Part shown: in pieces, positions 29,563 to 39,391 of the stretch
How positions within the stretch are numbered: the first letter of the stretch is position 1
Layout of the letters: every line of letters begins with the position of its first letter
From: Bartonella machadoae
Lineage (GTDB): Bacteria; Pseudomonadota; Alphaproteobacteria; Rhizobiales; Rhizobiaceae
Reading direction: 5' to 3'
Length of the DNA: 64,000 nucleotides
Assembly (NCBI RefSeq): GCF_022559585.1
Contig: NZ_CP087114.1
Coordinates: 2,550,501-2,614,500, forward strand
The notes under the pieces: model-generated
The model's database searches: none
Seen by the model: the letters and a program-made list of their open reading frames with translations, nothing else
What the model was told of the DNA's origin: nothing
Made by a program: the position numbers and the translations under genes

Positions 29563-30561
29563 CTAGGCTAGTAAATTTTTGGAAAACTGACCGTGTGGAC
29601 GAAATCTCCAGAGATAACTTGGCAAGAGAGCAGCCATTGCTTTGGGGGTAATTCCTACACCTTCTAAAGTATATCCATTTTCTCTCGCTTCTTGAGAAAC
29701 AATGTTATCCACTTGTAGGAAACGTATCTGATTATTTGTCACGAGCGTTGGTACAAGGGGCAATTTACCGAGAGTTCCTAAGATATTTCCACAAAATAGA
29801 CCGACAGAAAGAGGCATGGAGAGGACTCTTTTTTTACGGTGAATGATTTTTAAGATATTTTCAAGGGCATTTTGAAATGTGATAATCTGAGGACCACCAA
29901 GATCATAACTTCTTCCAGAAAGAGCTAGCTCTTCTAAAGCACGCACGACAAATTCAGCAACGTCACCAACATATACAGGTTGCAATTTACTTTGCCCTCC
30001 TCCAAAAAGAGGCATGATTGGTAAAAAACAAGACAAGTTTGCTAGGCTGTTAAAGAAACAATCTTCTGGACCAAAGATAACAGATGGACGCATAATAATT
30101 GCTTGAGGATGCTTATCCTGAACAATTTTCTCACTCATAAATTTGACGCGAGCATAAAGAAATGAAGCGTTTTCATTTGCTACAAGGGTTGACATATAAA
30201 TGAGAGGTATACCAGCTTCAGCTGTTAATTCAGAAACATTCTGTATACCGTCAATTTGTGTTTTTTGAAAGTTTGCTTGATTTGCTTGTGTTAAGCTACC
30301 AGGAAGAAACACGGCTCCTTCTGCTCCAAGCAAGGCTCGTGCAACAGAGCCACGGTGCTTGATATCAGTTTTGAGCATTTGGGTTTGCCCCACTTCTCCT
30401 ATTTGGAGCATGTAATAAGCTTTTTGCGGACGACGAACGGCAATACGAACACGATAACCTCGTTTTGTTAAGGTTTCAACAACATGGCGCCCTACAAAAC
30501 CAGAGCCGCCAAAAACAGTAATAAGTTTAGGATGTTGATAAAGTGCACAATCAAGTTGCAT
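29563..30561 (-). CDS. NDUFA9-like NAD(P)-binding protein (complex I-associated atypical SDR)
   Basis: This 332-residue Rossmann-fold protein of the extended/atypical SDR group has the nucleotide motif ITVFGGSGFVGRHVVETL near the N-terminus and later MRPSVIFGPEDCFFNSLA and PVYVGDVAEFV. This set is characteristic of the complex I NDUFA9 subunit family in alphaproteobacteria, linked to respiratory complex I or quinone metabolism; the bacterial role is not firmly known. I start at ATG 30561; a TTG 39 bases upstream would begin 3 bases after folC ends. It lies just downstream of folC on the same strand. Confidence 0.82.
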   Translation of the reverse strand: MQLDCALYQHPKLITVFGGSGFVGRHVVETLTKRGYRVRIAVRRPQKAYYMLQIGEVGQTQMLKTDIKHRGSVARALLGAEGAVFLPGSLTQANQANFQKTQIDGIQNVSELTAEAGIPLIYMSTLVANENASFLYARVKFMSEKIVQDKHPQAIIMRPSVIFGPEDCFFNSLANLSCFLPIMPLFGGGQSKLQPVYVGDVAEFVVRALEELALSGRSYDLGGPQIITFQNALENILKIIHRKKRVLSMPLSVGLFCGNILGTLGKLPLVPTLVTNNQIRFLQVDNIVSQEARENGYTLEGVGITPKAMAALLPSYLWRFRPHGQFSKNLLA

Positions 30562-30603
30562 AATTACAGATCTATCTTTCAAAGCTCTATGAATAATCAA
30601 TTT

Positions 30604-31923
30604 CTAACATGGTGGTGTTTTATTGTCACGTAAAATATCACCGGCAAGGTAAAGGGAACCACCAATAAGGACAATTGCATTATTATGCTCTGCATTAATT
30701 TTCTGTAGAGCATCTTGTAGATGGGCTTGTGGGCTGGCGAAGAGCCCTACTTTTTGCGCGGATTCTGCTAAATTTTTTGGACAAATACCAGCAGTGCTGT
30801 CTGCTAATGGAATTGTATAGATTTTATCTACGAGATTGGCAAGCGGGCGAAAATAACCGACAGCATCTTTCGTGTTAAGCATGCCAGCAATCATAACAAT
30901 GGGACGATTTGTTTTTTTTCTCCATTGAGTAAGTTCTTCTGCAACAACTTTTCCAGCAGCGGGATTATGACCACCATCCAACCATAAATCGATATTGGGA
31001 GAAAGCTTATCAACTAAAGAGCCATGGGTAAGATGTTGCATCCGTGCGGGCCAATAAATATTTTGCAAAGCATGACTTATTGCTTGTTCTGAAAGTTGAA
31101 AACCCGCTTGATAAATAGCTTCGAGAGAAGCGCCGGCATTGGCAATTTGATGAGCGCCAATGAGATTAGGAAGTGGAAGATCCATGAGTCCTTGATTATG
31201 TTGAAAGACCATACGACCATGTTCTCTATAGCTTTGATAATCTTGATCAAATAGAGAGTAAGGTGCCTTATTTTTATCTGCGATAGATATTAAAACAGAA
31301 AGGGTATCTTGGTGATTTTGCTTACCAATAACGACAGGAACTGTTGGTTTGATAATCCCACCTTTCTGAAAAGCGATTTCTGCAATTGTGTTTCCAAGAA
31401 AAGTCTCATGATCATAATCAATGGGCATAATAAGCGATACAGCTGGCTTTTGAATCACGTTGGTAGCATCAAACCGTCCTCCTAATCCAACTTCTAAAAT
31501 TACGACATCAGCTGGATGTGTACTAAACAGCATAAAAGCGGCTGCTGTAAAAATTTCAAAAATAGTAATCGGTTCTTGACGATTTACTTTTATAATTTCA
31601 CGAATTGTCTCAGCCAATTGGTTTTCTGTGACAAGTTGCCCCCCCCCTTTTTGACCTAACCGGCAACGTTCATTCCAATGAACAAGATGAGGTGAGCTGT
31701 AGACATGAACGCGATAGCCCGCACTTTCTAAAAGAGCACGACAAATTGCACAAGCAGACCCTTTACCATTTGTTCCAGCAATGTGAAGAACAGGCGCAAG
31801 TTTTAAATGCGGATTGCCAAGAGACTCTAAAAGACGAAGAATACGTTCTAAAGAGAGATCAAATTTTTTGGGATAATCTTTTAGTAAATCATCCACCATT
31901 TCTTGTATTTGGCTTTTCTCCAT
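30604..31923 (-). CDS. folC: Bifunctional dihydrofolate synthase / folylpolyglutamate synthase
   Basis: This 439-residue Mur-ligase-type enzyme has the ATP-binding P-loop HIAGTNGKGSACAICRALL, then YSSPHLVHWNERC, EVGLGGRFDATNV and the C-terminal DGGHNPAAG. It adds glutamate to dihydropteroate and to folates. It begins 4 bases after accD, the usual accD-folC pair of alphaproteobacteria. The trp genes that often precede accD are not here. Confidence 0.94.
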   Translation of the reverse strand: MEKSQIQEMVDDLLKDYPKKFDLSLERILRLLESLGNPHLKLAPVLHIAGTNGKGSACAICRALLESAGYRVHVYSSPHLVHWNERCRLGQKGGGQLVTENQLAETIREIIKVNRQEPITIFEIFTAAAFMLFSTHPADVVILEVGLGGRFDATNVIQKPAVSLIMPIDYDHETFLGNTIAEIAFQKGGIIKPTVPVVIGKQNHQDTLSVLISIADKNKAPYSLFDQDYQSYREHGRMVFQHNQGLMDLPLPNLIGAHQIANAGASLEAIYQAGFQLSEQAISHALQNIYWPARMQHLTHGSLVDKLSPNIDLWLDGGHNPAAGKVVAEELTQWRKKTNRPIVMIAGMLNTKDAVGYFRPLANLVDKIYTIPLADSTAGICPKNLAESAQKVGLFASPQAHLQDALQKINAEHNNAIVLIGGSLYLAGDILRDNKTPPC

Positions 31924-31927
31924 GCGA

Positions 31928-32848
31928 TTACGCAGCTGCTGTGTTAGAAAGCGATACTTGAGAATCTGTTGGAGATGGACTGGAAGGATGAACAGCCGCA
32001 GATTTCTTCATCATCAAGCGTAGAAGCCGTGCAATGGTAGCTTTCATTTCTAAACGCGATACAACCATATCAATCATACCATGTTCGAGTAGGTATTCAC
32101 TGCTTTGAAAACCTTCTGGTAAAGTCTCACGGATGGTTTGTTGAATCACACGTGGTCCAGCAAAACCAATCATAGCGCCCGGTTCGGCAATGTGGATATC
32201 GCCAAGCATAGCGTAAGAAGCTGTAACACCACCGGTAGTAGGATTGGTAAGAACGACAATATAGGGAAGTTTTGCTTCTTTTAGCATTTCAATTGCTACG
32301 GTTGTGCGGGGCATTTGCATGAGTGAGAGGGTTCCTTCTTGCATACGTGCACCACCAGAAGCAGCAAAAAGAACTAAAGGGCATTTTTCAGCAATGGCAG
32401 TCTCAAAAGCTTTGATGATAGCTTCTCCTGAAGCCATACCGAGAGATCCCCCCATAAAGGCGAAATCTTGAACCGTCGCTATAATTGGCAAGCCCTCAAT
32501 AGTACCGCGTGCATTTAAAATATTGTCATCAACGCCAAGTTTAGAACGATAATCTTTTAATCGGTCAATATAGCGTTTTTCATCGCGAAATTTCAAAGGA
32601 TCGGTTACAACTTTTGGATTTTCCAAAGGCGTATAAGCACCATCATCAAAAAAATGCATGAGACGATTTTTGGCACTGATGCGCATGTGATAACCAGAAC
32701 TAGGAACGACATATTGATTCATCTCTAGATCTTTATGAAAAACCATCTCACCAGTGGTAGGATCTTTAATCCATAGATTATCTGGAATTTCACGGCGTCT
32801 CAATATAGAATTAATTTTAGGACGAACATAATTTGTAATCCAGTTCAT
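31928..32848 (-). CDS. accD: Acetyl-CoA carboxylase carboxyltransferase beta subunit
   Basis: This 306-residue protein begins [14 protein letters not shown] at 32848, the family's usual start; an in-frame ATG 30 bases upstream would add an unrelated tail. The crotonase-fold core is complete: [37 protein letters not shown] and [11 protein letters not shown]. With AccA it transfers carboxyl from biotin to acetyl-CoA in fatty-acid synthesis. The N-terminal zinc-ribbon cysteines of E. coli AccD are absent; the matching region reads [18 protein letters not shown]. It is followed directly by folC. Confidence 0.95.
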   Translation of the reverse strand: MNWITNYVRPKINSILRRREIPDNLWIKDPTTGEMVFHKDLEMNQYVVPSSGYHMRISAKNRLMHFFDDGAYTPLENPKVVTDPLKFRDEKRYIDRLKDYRSKLGVDDNILNARGTIEGLPIIATVQDFAFMGGSLGMASGEAIIKAFETAIAEKCPLVLFAASGGARMQEGTLSLMQMPRTTVAIEMLKEAKLPYIVVLTNPTTGGVTASYAMLGDIHIAEPGAMIGFAGPRVIQQTIRETLPEGFQSSEYLLEHGMIDMVVSRLEMKATIARLLRLMMKKSAAVHPSSPSPTDSQVSLSNTAAA

Positions 32849-33400
32849 CTTTATAGCCTCTCTTTGAATATTATACACTTTTATACTATTTGAAAGAAGA
32901 TAGGATTTAAATGATTAAATGCGCTTCACAGCTCAAAAAACGAACCATTTTAATACTTTTACAAGTATACGTACAGCCCACCTTCCATTGTCTTTTAATT
33001 TTTCTTTCCGATGTCATAGTGATTATTTGCATTAAAGAGTATTCCTTACAAAAAATCTCTTAGCATTTTAAATAACTTATACTCTTCTCTTGCTTTGATA
33101 TCAAAATCTCTTCTCTACATTGATGAATGCCCCATTAGCCTCTGATAAAAACGAAGATCTGTTTAATCATGAGCATCAATAGTTTTACAGCAGAGAAACC
33201 TTGCATTCTAAAATATCAATAAGACTATAACGATTCATAAAACAATGGATATGATAACATCATGTTAATGAACCGCCAGCACGAGAGCAAGATTTTTTTA
33301 AAGGTATCCTTTGATGAGAGGAGTAAAAACAAACGTTTAAATTTTAAGCTCTCTATTATTCACTATTCACACATTTTTGTAGATTCTAAGTGAACGCGTG
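32849..33400. other. Intergenic DNA, no gene seen
   Basis: About 550 bases of AT-rich DNA between accD and the EI24-like gene. Trp genes (trpF, trpB, trpA) stand before accD in many relatives; I see no trace of them in any frame. Confidence 0.45.
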
Positions 33401-34123
33401 TCATTGTTTTTGTGTGGCATGTTCATTGGTTTTTTGGGAAAGCATTTTGTGTAGGTGTGTCATAAAAGCGGCAGCAAAAAGCGGTGATGCTAAATTAAGA
33501 ATAGGAATTGAGACAAAAAGTGCGATCAACAACCCTGCGCCAAAAACTGTTAGGTAATGAGCGTGTAAAAAAGCATGTGCTTCTTGTTCAGAGCGAAAAC
33601 GGTAGGCAGCAAACACAAAATATTCACGACCAAGTAGGAAGCCATTAATAACGTAAAAGGCAATCAAATTGATACCTGGCACAAAAAATAAAATAAAAGC
33701 GATTCCATTGCCCAAAAGGCTTAAAAGAACAAATTTCAAGGAAAGAATGAGAGAACGCCCAAATGGCAGAGCATGTCCAATAGGCTCGTTTGGATAATCT
33801 TCTTTTTCAATAATTTCAGCAGCAGAATCAATGAAAAAACCACCAATCATAGCGGTAATTGGAGCAATCAAAAAAGCCATCAGCAAAGCCAAGCCAAGAT
33901 TCAAAATAATGAGCATGCCAAATCCCAACCATCCTGCCCAACTGGGTAATCCCGGGAGAAAATCAGCAATCAAAGGCCAAAAGTAGGATAGAAAAAGTTG
34001 ACGCACACATAACCATAAAATGACGAGCACCACAAAGGTGATTCCCAATGCTTTTAAGATCATAATGCGATATGGTGAGGTTATAAGACGTTGTAAAGCA
34101 CGATAGGCAGCGGTAAAAATCAT
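33401..34123 (-). CDS. EI24/CysZ-like (DUF540) membrane protein
   Basis: This 240-residue protein has about four to six hydrophobic segments: around residues 22-50, 68-98, 125-160 and 195-220. Its pattern (AYRALQRL near the N-terminus, LIAPITAMIGGFFIDSAAEIIE, then FVPGINLIAFYVINGFLLGREYF) matches the EI24/CysZ family. E. coli CysZ takes up sulfate, but most alphaproteobacterial members are uncharacterised. It stands alone between accD and a repeat-rich region. Confidence 0.78.
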   Translation of the reverse strand: MIFTAAYRALQRLITSPYRIMILKALGITFVVLVILWLCVRQLFLSYFWPLIADFLPGLPSWAGWLGFGMLIILNLGLALLMAFLIAPITAMIGGFFIDSAAEIIEKEDYPNEPIGHALPFGRSLILSLKFVLLSLLGNGIAFILFFVPGINLIAFYVINGFLLGREYFVFAAYRFRSEQEAHAFLHAHYLTVFGAGLLIALFVSIPILNLASPLFAAAFMTHLHKMLSQKTNEHATQKQ

Positions 34124-34610
34124 AACAACTCAATAAGTAAGAAAAAAACGACGAAGACAAAAGAGAGCTTGAAAAACGCTTTAAATATGCACGTATTTTT
34201 ATAAATTCTACAATTTTTTTGATGAAGAAGAGACAGCAAAAGATCATATTTCCTATAATGCTGTAAAATATTTCCTTTAGTACAGTAACATAAAGCACAT
34301 TCATTTATGGTAAAAAATATAGTGTTATCACGGTATGATTTCAATTTTCTTTTGCATTAACTCAGTATAGAAGTATGGTTTTGAAAACAATAGTGAATTG
34401 AGAGTTTTTTCATAGATTTTATAAAGTAAATCCCATAAGCAGCCAGAAGATGCAAATTTCTTGAGAGAAATCAAGAAAATAACAGATTGTTGAGGGGTAA
34501 CAATTCTTATCTTTTAAGGCTGCGATGAGGAAAATTTTTATACATGGAAGAAAATCTCGAGCGAATTTTTCTGTAATGCTAAGGAATAAACAATAGACGC
34601 GATGCAAGAT

Positions 34611-34778
34611 ATTTGATTTATAAAGATAATTTATCGTTTTGCATGTTAAATGAGCCCCCAATATTGTAAAATTCTCTCATTTCAAATCCTGCTTTATGTT
34701 GAATCAATCAAAACGATGTTTCTGCACGTCATAAGTGGGGTTATCGTGTGGGTAAAAAACTCTAAAGGAACGAGTAAA
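34611..34778 (+). repeat. Integrase upstream repeat block (copy at 34.7 kb)
   Basis: This block matches the leader of the intact integrase: boundary word TTTGATTTATAAAG, then an imperfect palindrome at about 34646-34682, then GAATCAATC and the GTGTGGGTAAAAAAC segment just before the gene. The DNA from 34124 to 34610 holds only short unsupported frames. Confidence 0.75.
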
Positions 34779-35002
34779 ACGCCTCTTATAAATCGTTTAA
34801 ATACCAAGGGCTGTCGCAACATTGGGGGCTGGCAAATATATATAATGATGGTGCTGGCTTGTACCTTCATAAGTGTAAAGATGGTGGTACTCAATGGCTT
34901 TTACGCTATACTATCCACGGGCGCTATCGTGAAATGGAGTTTGGGTGCACTGAGAGATGTCTTTTTAAAACAAGCCCGTGAATGTGCAACTGGGTGGCGT
35001 TC
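34779..35002 (+). pseudogene. Integrase remnant C, 5' part (interrupted; continues at 35995)
   Basis: This follows the intact integrase from its start to the segment equivalent to ATGWRS, with frameshifts in the first 60 bases. The start codon position reads ACG instead of ATG (34779-34781). Similarity stops at 35002 and resumes in the same orientation at 35995, so a second integrase fragment has been inserted here. Confidence 0.8.
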
Positions 35003-35816
35003 TTTCATATTCTCAGCAGGGATGGTCTATATATCTCCATCAACCTGATCTTTATGGATATGATGCAAAGGATAGGTACGAACCCCAGTAAGTATAAGCA
35101 AACGCAAAGCCAGTTGTGTTAGAGTTGGTGTTTCGCAAAGTGTTTTATAAAAAGCCGGTATATCTTTCCAATTCATTGCCGGTATATTTTGCGTTTTATG
35201 GCGTTGTTTTCCTAGGAGCGCGCGTGCTTTTTCTGTAGCCTGTAAATCAACATCCAATCCCATTGCCGCAGCATGTTTGAAACAAAGATTGAGGCGATTG
35301 AGAGCTTTCTCTGCTGTTGCAGCTTTTGTATGCCAAATCGGTGCAAGTGTATTGCGTATATCGGTTTGTGTAATCTCTGAAACCGGTAGACAACCTAACT
35401 TAGGGAGAATATGAAGTTGTAAAGGTGAAAACCAATCACTATTTTTACTATCTCCTTTTAGTTCAGCTTTACGGCTTTCAAAAGCATCCACGGCAATATC
35501 TTTTAAATAATGCAGATTACGCATTGCTTCACACTTTTTTTCTCACGTTCTTTAATGGGATCATGCTCCTCACGGAAAACAGAACGCCCCCTCATGTAAA
35601 ACCATTGTGTTTCACATTCACGCGCTTGTTTTAAAGAGACATCTCTTAAAGAGCTCCCAAGCCCATTTCACGACGCCGCCCGTGGGGTATAGCGTAAAAG
35701 CCATTGCGCACCACCATCTTGACGCTTATGGAGGTGCAAGTCGGCGCCATCATACTCTTTACCGCCCCCCCAATGTTGCAACAGCCCCTGGTATTGAGAC
35801 GATTCATTAAAGGCAT
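35003..35816 (-). pseudogene. Integrase remnant D, truncated before the catalytic tyrosine
   Basis: Read from the ATG at 35816 on the minus strand this covers the DUF4102-type N-terminal domain, the core-binding domain (SEITQTDIRNTLAPIWHTKA, then LNLCFKHAAAMGLDVDL) and the first catalytic Arg (LILTGVRTYPLHHI). It stops at the segment equivalent to AENMK. The HxxR and Tyr parts are gone. Frameshifts near 35530 and 35790 break it; the longest open piece is 165 codons (35027-35524). It is the best preserved of the remnants. Confidence 0.85.
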
Positions 35817-35994
35817 TTTTGCGCCTTTTTAAACGGTTTTCTCCCCACACACCAACCCCGCTTATGATGTGCAGAAACATCGTTTCATTTGATTCAACAT
35901 AAAGCAGGATTTGAGATGAGAGAATCTTACAATATTCGGGGGTCTCATTCAACAGGAAAAACGGTAAATTATCTTTATAAATCAATGTACTGTA
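35817..35994 (-). repeat. Integrase upstream repeat block (copy at 35.9 kb)
   Basis: This is the leader of remnant D. It contains the imperfect palindrome (arms at 35916-35922 and 35944-35952) and ends at the boundary word TATAAATCAATG near 35975-35986, right next to the point where remnant C resumes. Confidence 0.75.
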
Positions 35995-36090
35995 CTGTTT
36001 TGCATGAGGGGCATGACTCCATTAAAGAACGTGAAAAACAAAAGCGTGAAGCAGTGCGATACGTACATGGCAATGAGGGTCACCCATGCT
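35995..36090 (+). pseudogene. Integrase remnant C, continuation
   Basis: This fragment encodes the equivalent of REGRDPIKEREKQKREA of the intact integrase in plus orientation. Its first bases continue exactly where remnant C stopped at 35002, which shows that 35003-35994 is an insertion. Confidence 0.75.
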
Positions 36091-36255
36091 AACCATTGTA
36101 CAATAAACTAAAATCAGAGGAGTTTTTCTTTCTATAGGAGGAGATTGTTTTTTGTCCAAAGAAGATCATTTCTCAGTGAGAAACATTATCTAGGTATTTT
36201 TAGGTAGTCTGGTAAATAAATTTTATTTTTTGTTTCGCATTTTTATGGTATTCAA

Positions 36256-36304
36256 CTCTCTGCTCTCTGCTCTCTGCTCTCTGCTCTCTGCTCTCTGCTC
36301 TCTA
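36256..36304. repeat. Heptanucleotide tandem repeat (CTCTCTG)
   Basis: Six exact copies of CTCTCTG (36256-36297) and a seventh ending in A (36298-36304) lie in the gap after the coaBC stop. The tract is non-coding as far as I can see. The rest of 36091-36342 shows nothing else. Confidence 0.95.
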
Positions 36305-36342
36305 GCAATTTCTATTTTTATTTGAAATAGAGAAAATTTCTT

Positions 36343-37740
36343 TTATCGATAAGCGGAGGTCTGAGGATCAAAAAATGACACAATAACCTTTGCTAATTTT
36401 TGTGCGACTTGTTGTTTACTCATGCGCGGCCATTGTTCAACAGTGTCTTTACTCACAAGACAAACTTGATTTGTGTCAGAACCCATGACGCTTGTACCAT
36501 CAGCGTGAAGAGAAACATCATTGGCAAGAATGAAATTCGCTCCTTTTTCGATACATTTTTTTTGCGCATTGACAATAAGGTCAGAGGTTTCAGCAGCAAA
36601 TCCAATAACCAGAGGTGGGCGATTTGGAGCATGCCCAATTGTTGCTAAAATATCAGGATTTTCAACCATTTGTAAGGATGGTGGTGTTTGATGATCATGC
36701 TTTTTGATTTTGTGTATAGATTGTGTTTGGCTGCGCCAATCGCAAACGGCGGCGACAAAAATAGCACCATCAGCAGGCAATGCATCTTGAACAGCCTGTA
36801 GCATTTGGCATGCTGTTTCAACATGAAGAGTTTCGACTCCTTGTGGGGCGGCAAGATTAACTGGTCCACAAACAAGTGTCACTTTGGCGCCCAAATTTGC
36901 AAGAGTTGTTGCAATGGCATGGCCTTGTTTGCCAGATGAACGATTAGCAAGATAACGTACCGGATCAATGGGTTCATGGGTAGGACCAGAAGTAACAATA
37001 AAATGGCGACCAACAAAGGGTTTTTCTTGCACACCTAAAAGAGTTTCTACTGCCGCGACAATCGTGAGAGGATCACTCATGCGTCCACAGCCTGTTTCAT
37101 CGCATTCAGCCATTTCGCCAACTTCTGGTCCGATGATATGAACGCCATCTGTGCGTAATGTTGCAACATTACGCACAGTGGCTGAATGGGTCCACATCGC
37201 AGGATTCATAGCTGGTGCAATTAAGAGTGGACAGCGTGCCGCTAAAAGCACACAATCAGCCAGATCATCTCCTATGCCATTGGCTATTTTGGCAATGCGA
37301 TTGGCTGTAGCAGGAGCTAAAATAATCAGGTCAGTATCACGAGCCAAGCGAATATGTCCAATATCATGCTCTTCTTCCCGTGAAAATAAATCGCTATAGA
37401 CCGTATGACCACTGAGAGCTTCGGCGGCGAGAGGCGTAATAAATTTTTGTGCCGCTTTTGTCATAATAATGTTTAAACGTGCTCCACGTTCTTGCAATCG
37501 ACGAATCAAATCAAGGGCTTTATAAGCTGCAATACTTCCACCAATAATAAGAAGCAATGATTTTGATTGCAATGATTGCGCTTCAATGGCACTTGCTTGA
37601 GAGGGGAAAACAGATTGCGTGACAGGGTTACTTAAAATACGGCGAGCTTCTTCTTCCATAGAAATGCCATTTTTTGCGGCACGTACGCGTAAAGCTTCTT
37701 TAATTTCAGGAGAGAGGTTGCGAATGGTAATACTAGCCAT
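36343..37740 (-). CDS. coaBC: CoaBC (PPC decarboxylase / PPC synthetase) with an N-terminal FitA-like ribbon-helix-helix domain
   Basis: The 465-residue protein begins with about 40 residues typical of FitA-type antitoxin DNA-binding domains (ASITIRNLSPEIKEALRVRA, then GISMEEEARRIL). After a linker of about 20 residues comes CoaB/CoaC: flavoprotein LLIIGGSIAAYKALDLIRRL, APAMNPAMW, then the synthetase part FIVTSGPTHEPIDPVRYLANRSSG and IGFAAET. It makes 4'-phosphopantetheine from phosphopantothenate and cysteine in CoA synthesis. A strong GGAGG site precedes the ATG of the fused frame, and I see no good internal start. It follows ubiB by about 60 bases. Confidence 0.92.
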   Translation of the reverse strand: MASITIRNLSPEIKEALRVRAAKNGISMEEEARRILSNPVTQSVFPSQASAIEAQSLQSKSLLLIIGGSIAAYKALDLIRRLQERGARLNIIMTKAAQKFITPLAAEALSGHTVYSDLFSREEEHDIGHIRLARDTDLIILAPATANRIAKIANGIGDDLADCVLLAARCPLLIAPAMNPAMWTHSATVRNVATLRTDGVHIIGPEVGEMAECDETGCGRMSDPLTIVAAVETLLGVQEKPFVGRHFIVTSGPTHEPIDPVRYLANRSSGKQGHAIATTLANLGAKVTLVCGPVNLAAPQGVETLHVETACQMLQAVQDALPADGAIFVAAVCDWRSQTQSIHKIKKHDHQTPPSLQMVENPDILATIGHAPNRPPLVIGFAAETSDLIVNAQKKCIEKGANFILANDVSLHADGTSVMGSDTNQVCLVSKDTVEQWPRMSKQQVAQKLAKVIVSFFDPQTSAYR

Positions 37741-37802
37741 AAAATACCTCCAAGAAACAAATTGATTGCAATGATTTCATATTTTATAGCATAGTGCGTG
37801 GA

Positions 37803-39389
37803 TTAGAAAAGATAAAAAAAGTAAAAAGTGAGGCAAACGCAACAGAGTGCAATGATGAACAGACTATAACGACCATAACGATTAGTGCGACTTTGTTCAC
37901 GCGCCAGTTGCTTAAGGGTAACCGGTGAAAGATGAAATCCAGTTTTTACCATTTGGTTGAGGTCTTCTTCCATCCGTTGGAAATTTTGTATCAATTGCGG
38001 TGTTTTGCGTGCCAGAGAAAGGAGAGTTTGTGAGCCTTCATTGAAGTCTTTTACAATTCCAATGGGTCCTAAATTTTTACCAATCCACTCTCTAACAACC
38101 GGTTCAGAGGCTTTCCACATATTAAAATGAGGGTCCAATGTGCGTGCTACACCTTCAACGACAACCATAGTTTTTTGTAGCAATAACAGTTCAGGACGTG
38201 TTTGCATATCAAAGAGTTCCGTGACTTCAAACAACAGTGTAAGCAATTTTGCCATAGAAATGCTTTGCGCGGATTGTCCGTGAATGGGTTCACCAATAGC
38301 GCGATTTGCTTGAGCAAAGCTCTCAATATTATGGTGTGGGGGCACATATCCTGCTTCAAAATGAGCACGTGCGACTCGATGGTAATCACGGGTAATAAAG
38401 CCATAAAGGATTTCGGCAAGGAAATGCTTTTCTTTTTTACCGAGCCGTCCTGTAATGCCTAAATCAACAGCAACAATACATCCCTTTGGATCTACAAATA
38501 AATTACCAGGGTGCATGTCTGCGTGAAAAAAACCATCACGCAATGTATGAAGAAGGAAAGATTGAATAAGCGTAATTGCAAGCACTTGCAAATCAAAACC
38601 CGCTTCTTTGAGGGCAGAAATTTCAGATATTCTAATACCATCAATCCATTCCATGGTTAAAACATTACGTCCTGTTCTTTCCCAGTCAACTTGTGGAACG
38701 CGAAATCCTGTATCCTGTTGAATATTTTCAGCCATTTCTGATATGGCAGCTGCTTCTAAGCGCAAATCCATTTCGATACGTGTCGTTTGTGCCAAAGTAT
38801 CAACAACACAAACAGGGCGTAGCCGTCGAGAAGCCGGTATATAACGCTCTTGTAAATGGGCAACGAGATAGAAGCTTCTAAGGTCTCTAGCAAAACGTGT
38901 TCTGATATTGGGACGGATGACTTTAACAGCACATTTTTTTCTATGACCAGCTTCATCATCGTATTCAGCTACATGAACTTGAGCAATAGAAGCGGCAGCA
39001 ATAGGGGGATAAAAGTTTACAAAGAGATCATTGATAGAGCGGCCAAGCGAACTTTCAATTTGAGTAATAGCAGCAGCGCAAGAAAATGTTTGCACGCGAT
39101 CTTGTAGTTGCGCCAAATCTTCTGCAATATCATGTCCGACAATATCGGGTCTGGTAGCAAGAAATTGACCAAGTTTTATATAAGAAGGACCGAGTTTATT
39201 AATGGCATAGGAAAGATTTTCAGACCTTCGCTTTTTTTTGGTTTTGCGTCGTGCTAACATACCTGCGATACGATGACAGAATGCTGGAAATCCTTGAAGA
39301 TCGTCGTGAGGTAGGGCGCTCAAAACGCCTTCACGTGCTAAAACCCATCCTGTGCGCATCAATTGGAAATAAGTAGAAATTTGCACCAT
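37803..39389 (-). CDS. ubiB: Ubiquinone biosynthesis kinase-like protein UbiB
   Basis: This 528-residue atypical kinase of the UbiB/ABC1/ADCK family has the KxGQ motif in PSYIKLGQFLATRPDIV, the Ala-rich loop AAASIAQVHVAEY, the catalytic HADMHPGNLFVD and the metal motif DLGITG. Two hydrophobic segments near the C-terminus anchor it to the membrane. It supports aerobic ubiquinone synthesis. I start at ATG 39389, right after the ubiE stop, with GGAA upstream; an earlier TTG overlaps ubiE. The order ubiE-ubiB-coaBC is conserved in rhizobia. Confidence 0.94.
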   Translation of the reverse strand: MVQISTYFQLMRTGWVLAREGVLSALPHDDLQGFPAFCHRIAGMLARRKTKKKRRSENLSYAINKLGPSYIKLGQFLATRPDIVGHDIAEDLAQLQDRVQTFSCAAAITQIESSLGRSINDLFVNFYPPIAAASIAQVHVAEYDDEAGHRKKCAVKVIRPNIRTRFARDLRSFYLVAHLQERYIPASRRLRPVCVVDTLAQTTRIEMDLRLEAAAISEMAENIQQDTGFRVPQVDWERTGRNVLTMEWIDGIRISEISALKEAGFDLQVLAITLIQSFLLHTLRDGFFHADMHPGNLFVDPKGCIVAVDLGITGRLGKKEKHFLAEILYGFITRDYHRVARAHFEAGYVPPHHNIESFAQANRAIGEPIHGQSAQSISMAKLLTLLFEVTELFDMQTRPELLLLQKTMVVVEGVARTLDPHFNMWKASEPVVREWIGKNLGPIGIVKDFNEGSQTLLSLARKTPQLIQNFQRMEEDLNQMVKTGFHLSPVTLKQLAREQSRTNRYGRYSLFIIALCCVCLTFYFFYLF

Positions 39390-39391
39390 TT

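Noticed and set aside
35889..36092. 67-codon plus-strand frame
   Set aside because: It is a chance join of the integrase leader (read backwards) and a short integrase fragment.
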